From: an uncultured Clostridia bacterium
Lineage (GTDB): Bacteria > Bacillota > Clostridia > Christensenellales > Pumilibacteraceae
DNA length: 40,101 nucleotides
Direction: 5' to 3'
NCBI GenBank assembly: GCA_947086925.1
Contig: CAMUAL010000016.1
Span: 1-40,101, forward strand
Below the pieces are notes generated by a model that had not been told where the DNA came from, did not search any database, and was given only the letters and a program-made list of their open reading frames with translations. The position numbers and the translations under genes are program-made. This document shows, one piece after another, positions 39,883 to 40,101 of the stretch; position 1 is the first letter of the stretch; each line of letters starts with the position of its first letter.

Positions 39883-40101
39883 CTACTCCGTTTGAAGTTT
39901 CAGCATTTTCGCGTATACGCCGCCCGCGGCTTTAAGCTCTTGCGGAGTGCCTTGCTCGGCCACCTTGCCGCCCTCTAACACCACTATCTTTTCCGCGCCG
40001 TCTACCGTTCTCATACGGTGCGCTATGATAAGCACGGTTTTATTTTGTATGAGCGCGGACAGCGCACGCTGTACTTCCGTTTCGTTTTCGGCGTCGAGCG
40101 A
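39883..40101 (-). CDS. ABC transporter ATPase C-terminus (partial)
   Basis: The window's last 73 codons read SLDAENETEVQRALSALIQN (D-loop), VLIIAHRMRTV (switch histidine) and GTPQELKAAGGVYAKMLKLQ, typical of the end of exporter-type ABC proteins of the multidrug/lipid family. The start, membrane domain and Walker motifs lie beyond the right edge, so substrate and partner are unknown. The stop is TAG at 39885-39883. Confidence 0.88.
   Translation of the reverse strand, partial: SLDAENETEVQRALSALIQNKTVLIIAHRMRTVDGAEKIVVLEGGKVAEQGTPQELKAAGGVYAKMLKLQTE

Overview
The window looks like a chromosomal segment of a Gram-positive, moderately low-GC Bacillota, probably a gut Clostridia lineage. This rests on sigma-A type promoters, AGGAG ribosome sites, many lipoproteins, BspA-type leucine-rich-repeat (LRR) surface proteins, InlB-type repeats, an ECF transporter and hairpin-plus-T-run terminators. 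The species cannot be named from the sequence. From about 5 kb rightwards nearly every gene lies on the minus strand in a few long operons.

Positions 1-5043 are an AT-rich accessory patch. It holds minus-strand terminators without a visible gene, a tRNA 3'-end-like fragment, 21-bp iteron-like repeats, 23-bp direct repeats, and a 265-bp nested palindrome with a terminator at its apex and a ribosome site in its base. The palindrome leads into three small plus-strand genes of unknown function, the third apparently frameshifted. Opposite them lies a P-loop/deoxycytidylate-deaminase fusion resembling antiphage AvcD-type deaminases, with a promoter and overlapping palindrome, plus a small zinc-ribbon protein. 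The patch ends in the C-terminal relic of a serine recombinase next to tRNA-Ser(UGA), which has a degenerate 5'-half copy 270 bp away.

Positions 5481-28102 form what reads as one minus-strand operon of about 22.6 kb. From one promoter it encodes a small membrane protein, an InlB-repeat lipoprotein, a complete oligopeptide ABC importer (oppA, oppB, oppC, oppF, oppD), an Ig-fold lipoprotein, a 2455-residue membrane-anchored subtilase with a very long LRR array, and an InlB/LRR lipoprotein. The simplest reading is a capture, digest and import machine for extracellular protein.

Positions 28146-30671 hold a short minus-strand operon (cyclophilin, flavin-reductase-like protein, DUF2238-like membrane protein) and a lone plus-strand membrane protein. 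Positions 30654-37376 hold a second transport operon: a YgbA-type cysteine-rich protein, a heterodimeric exporter-fold ABC pair, and an ECF transporter (S component, EcfT, fused double ATPase). Just upstream sits a DtxR-type regulator with iron-type metal ligands, and three GTTAG/CTAAC palindromes lie around it, so regulation of metal acquisition is a reasonable inference. A truncated FtsX-type permease end, a cytoplasmic-looking LRR protein and the C-terminus of an ABC ATPase complete the right edge.
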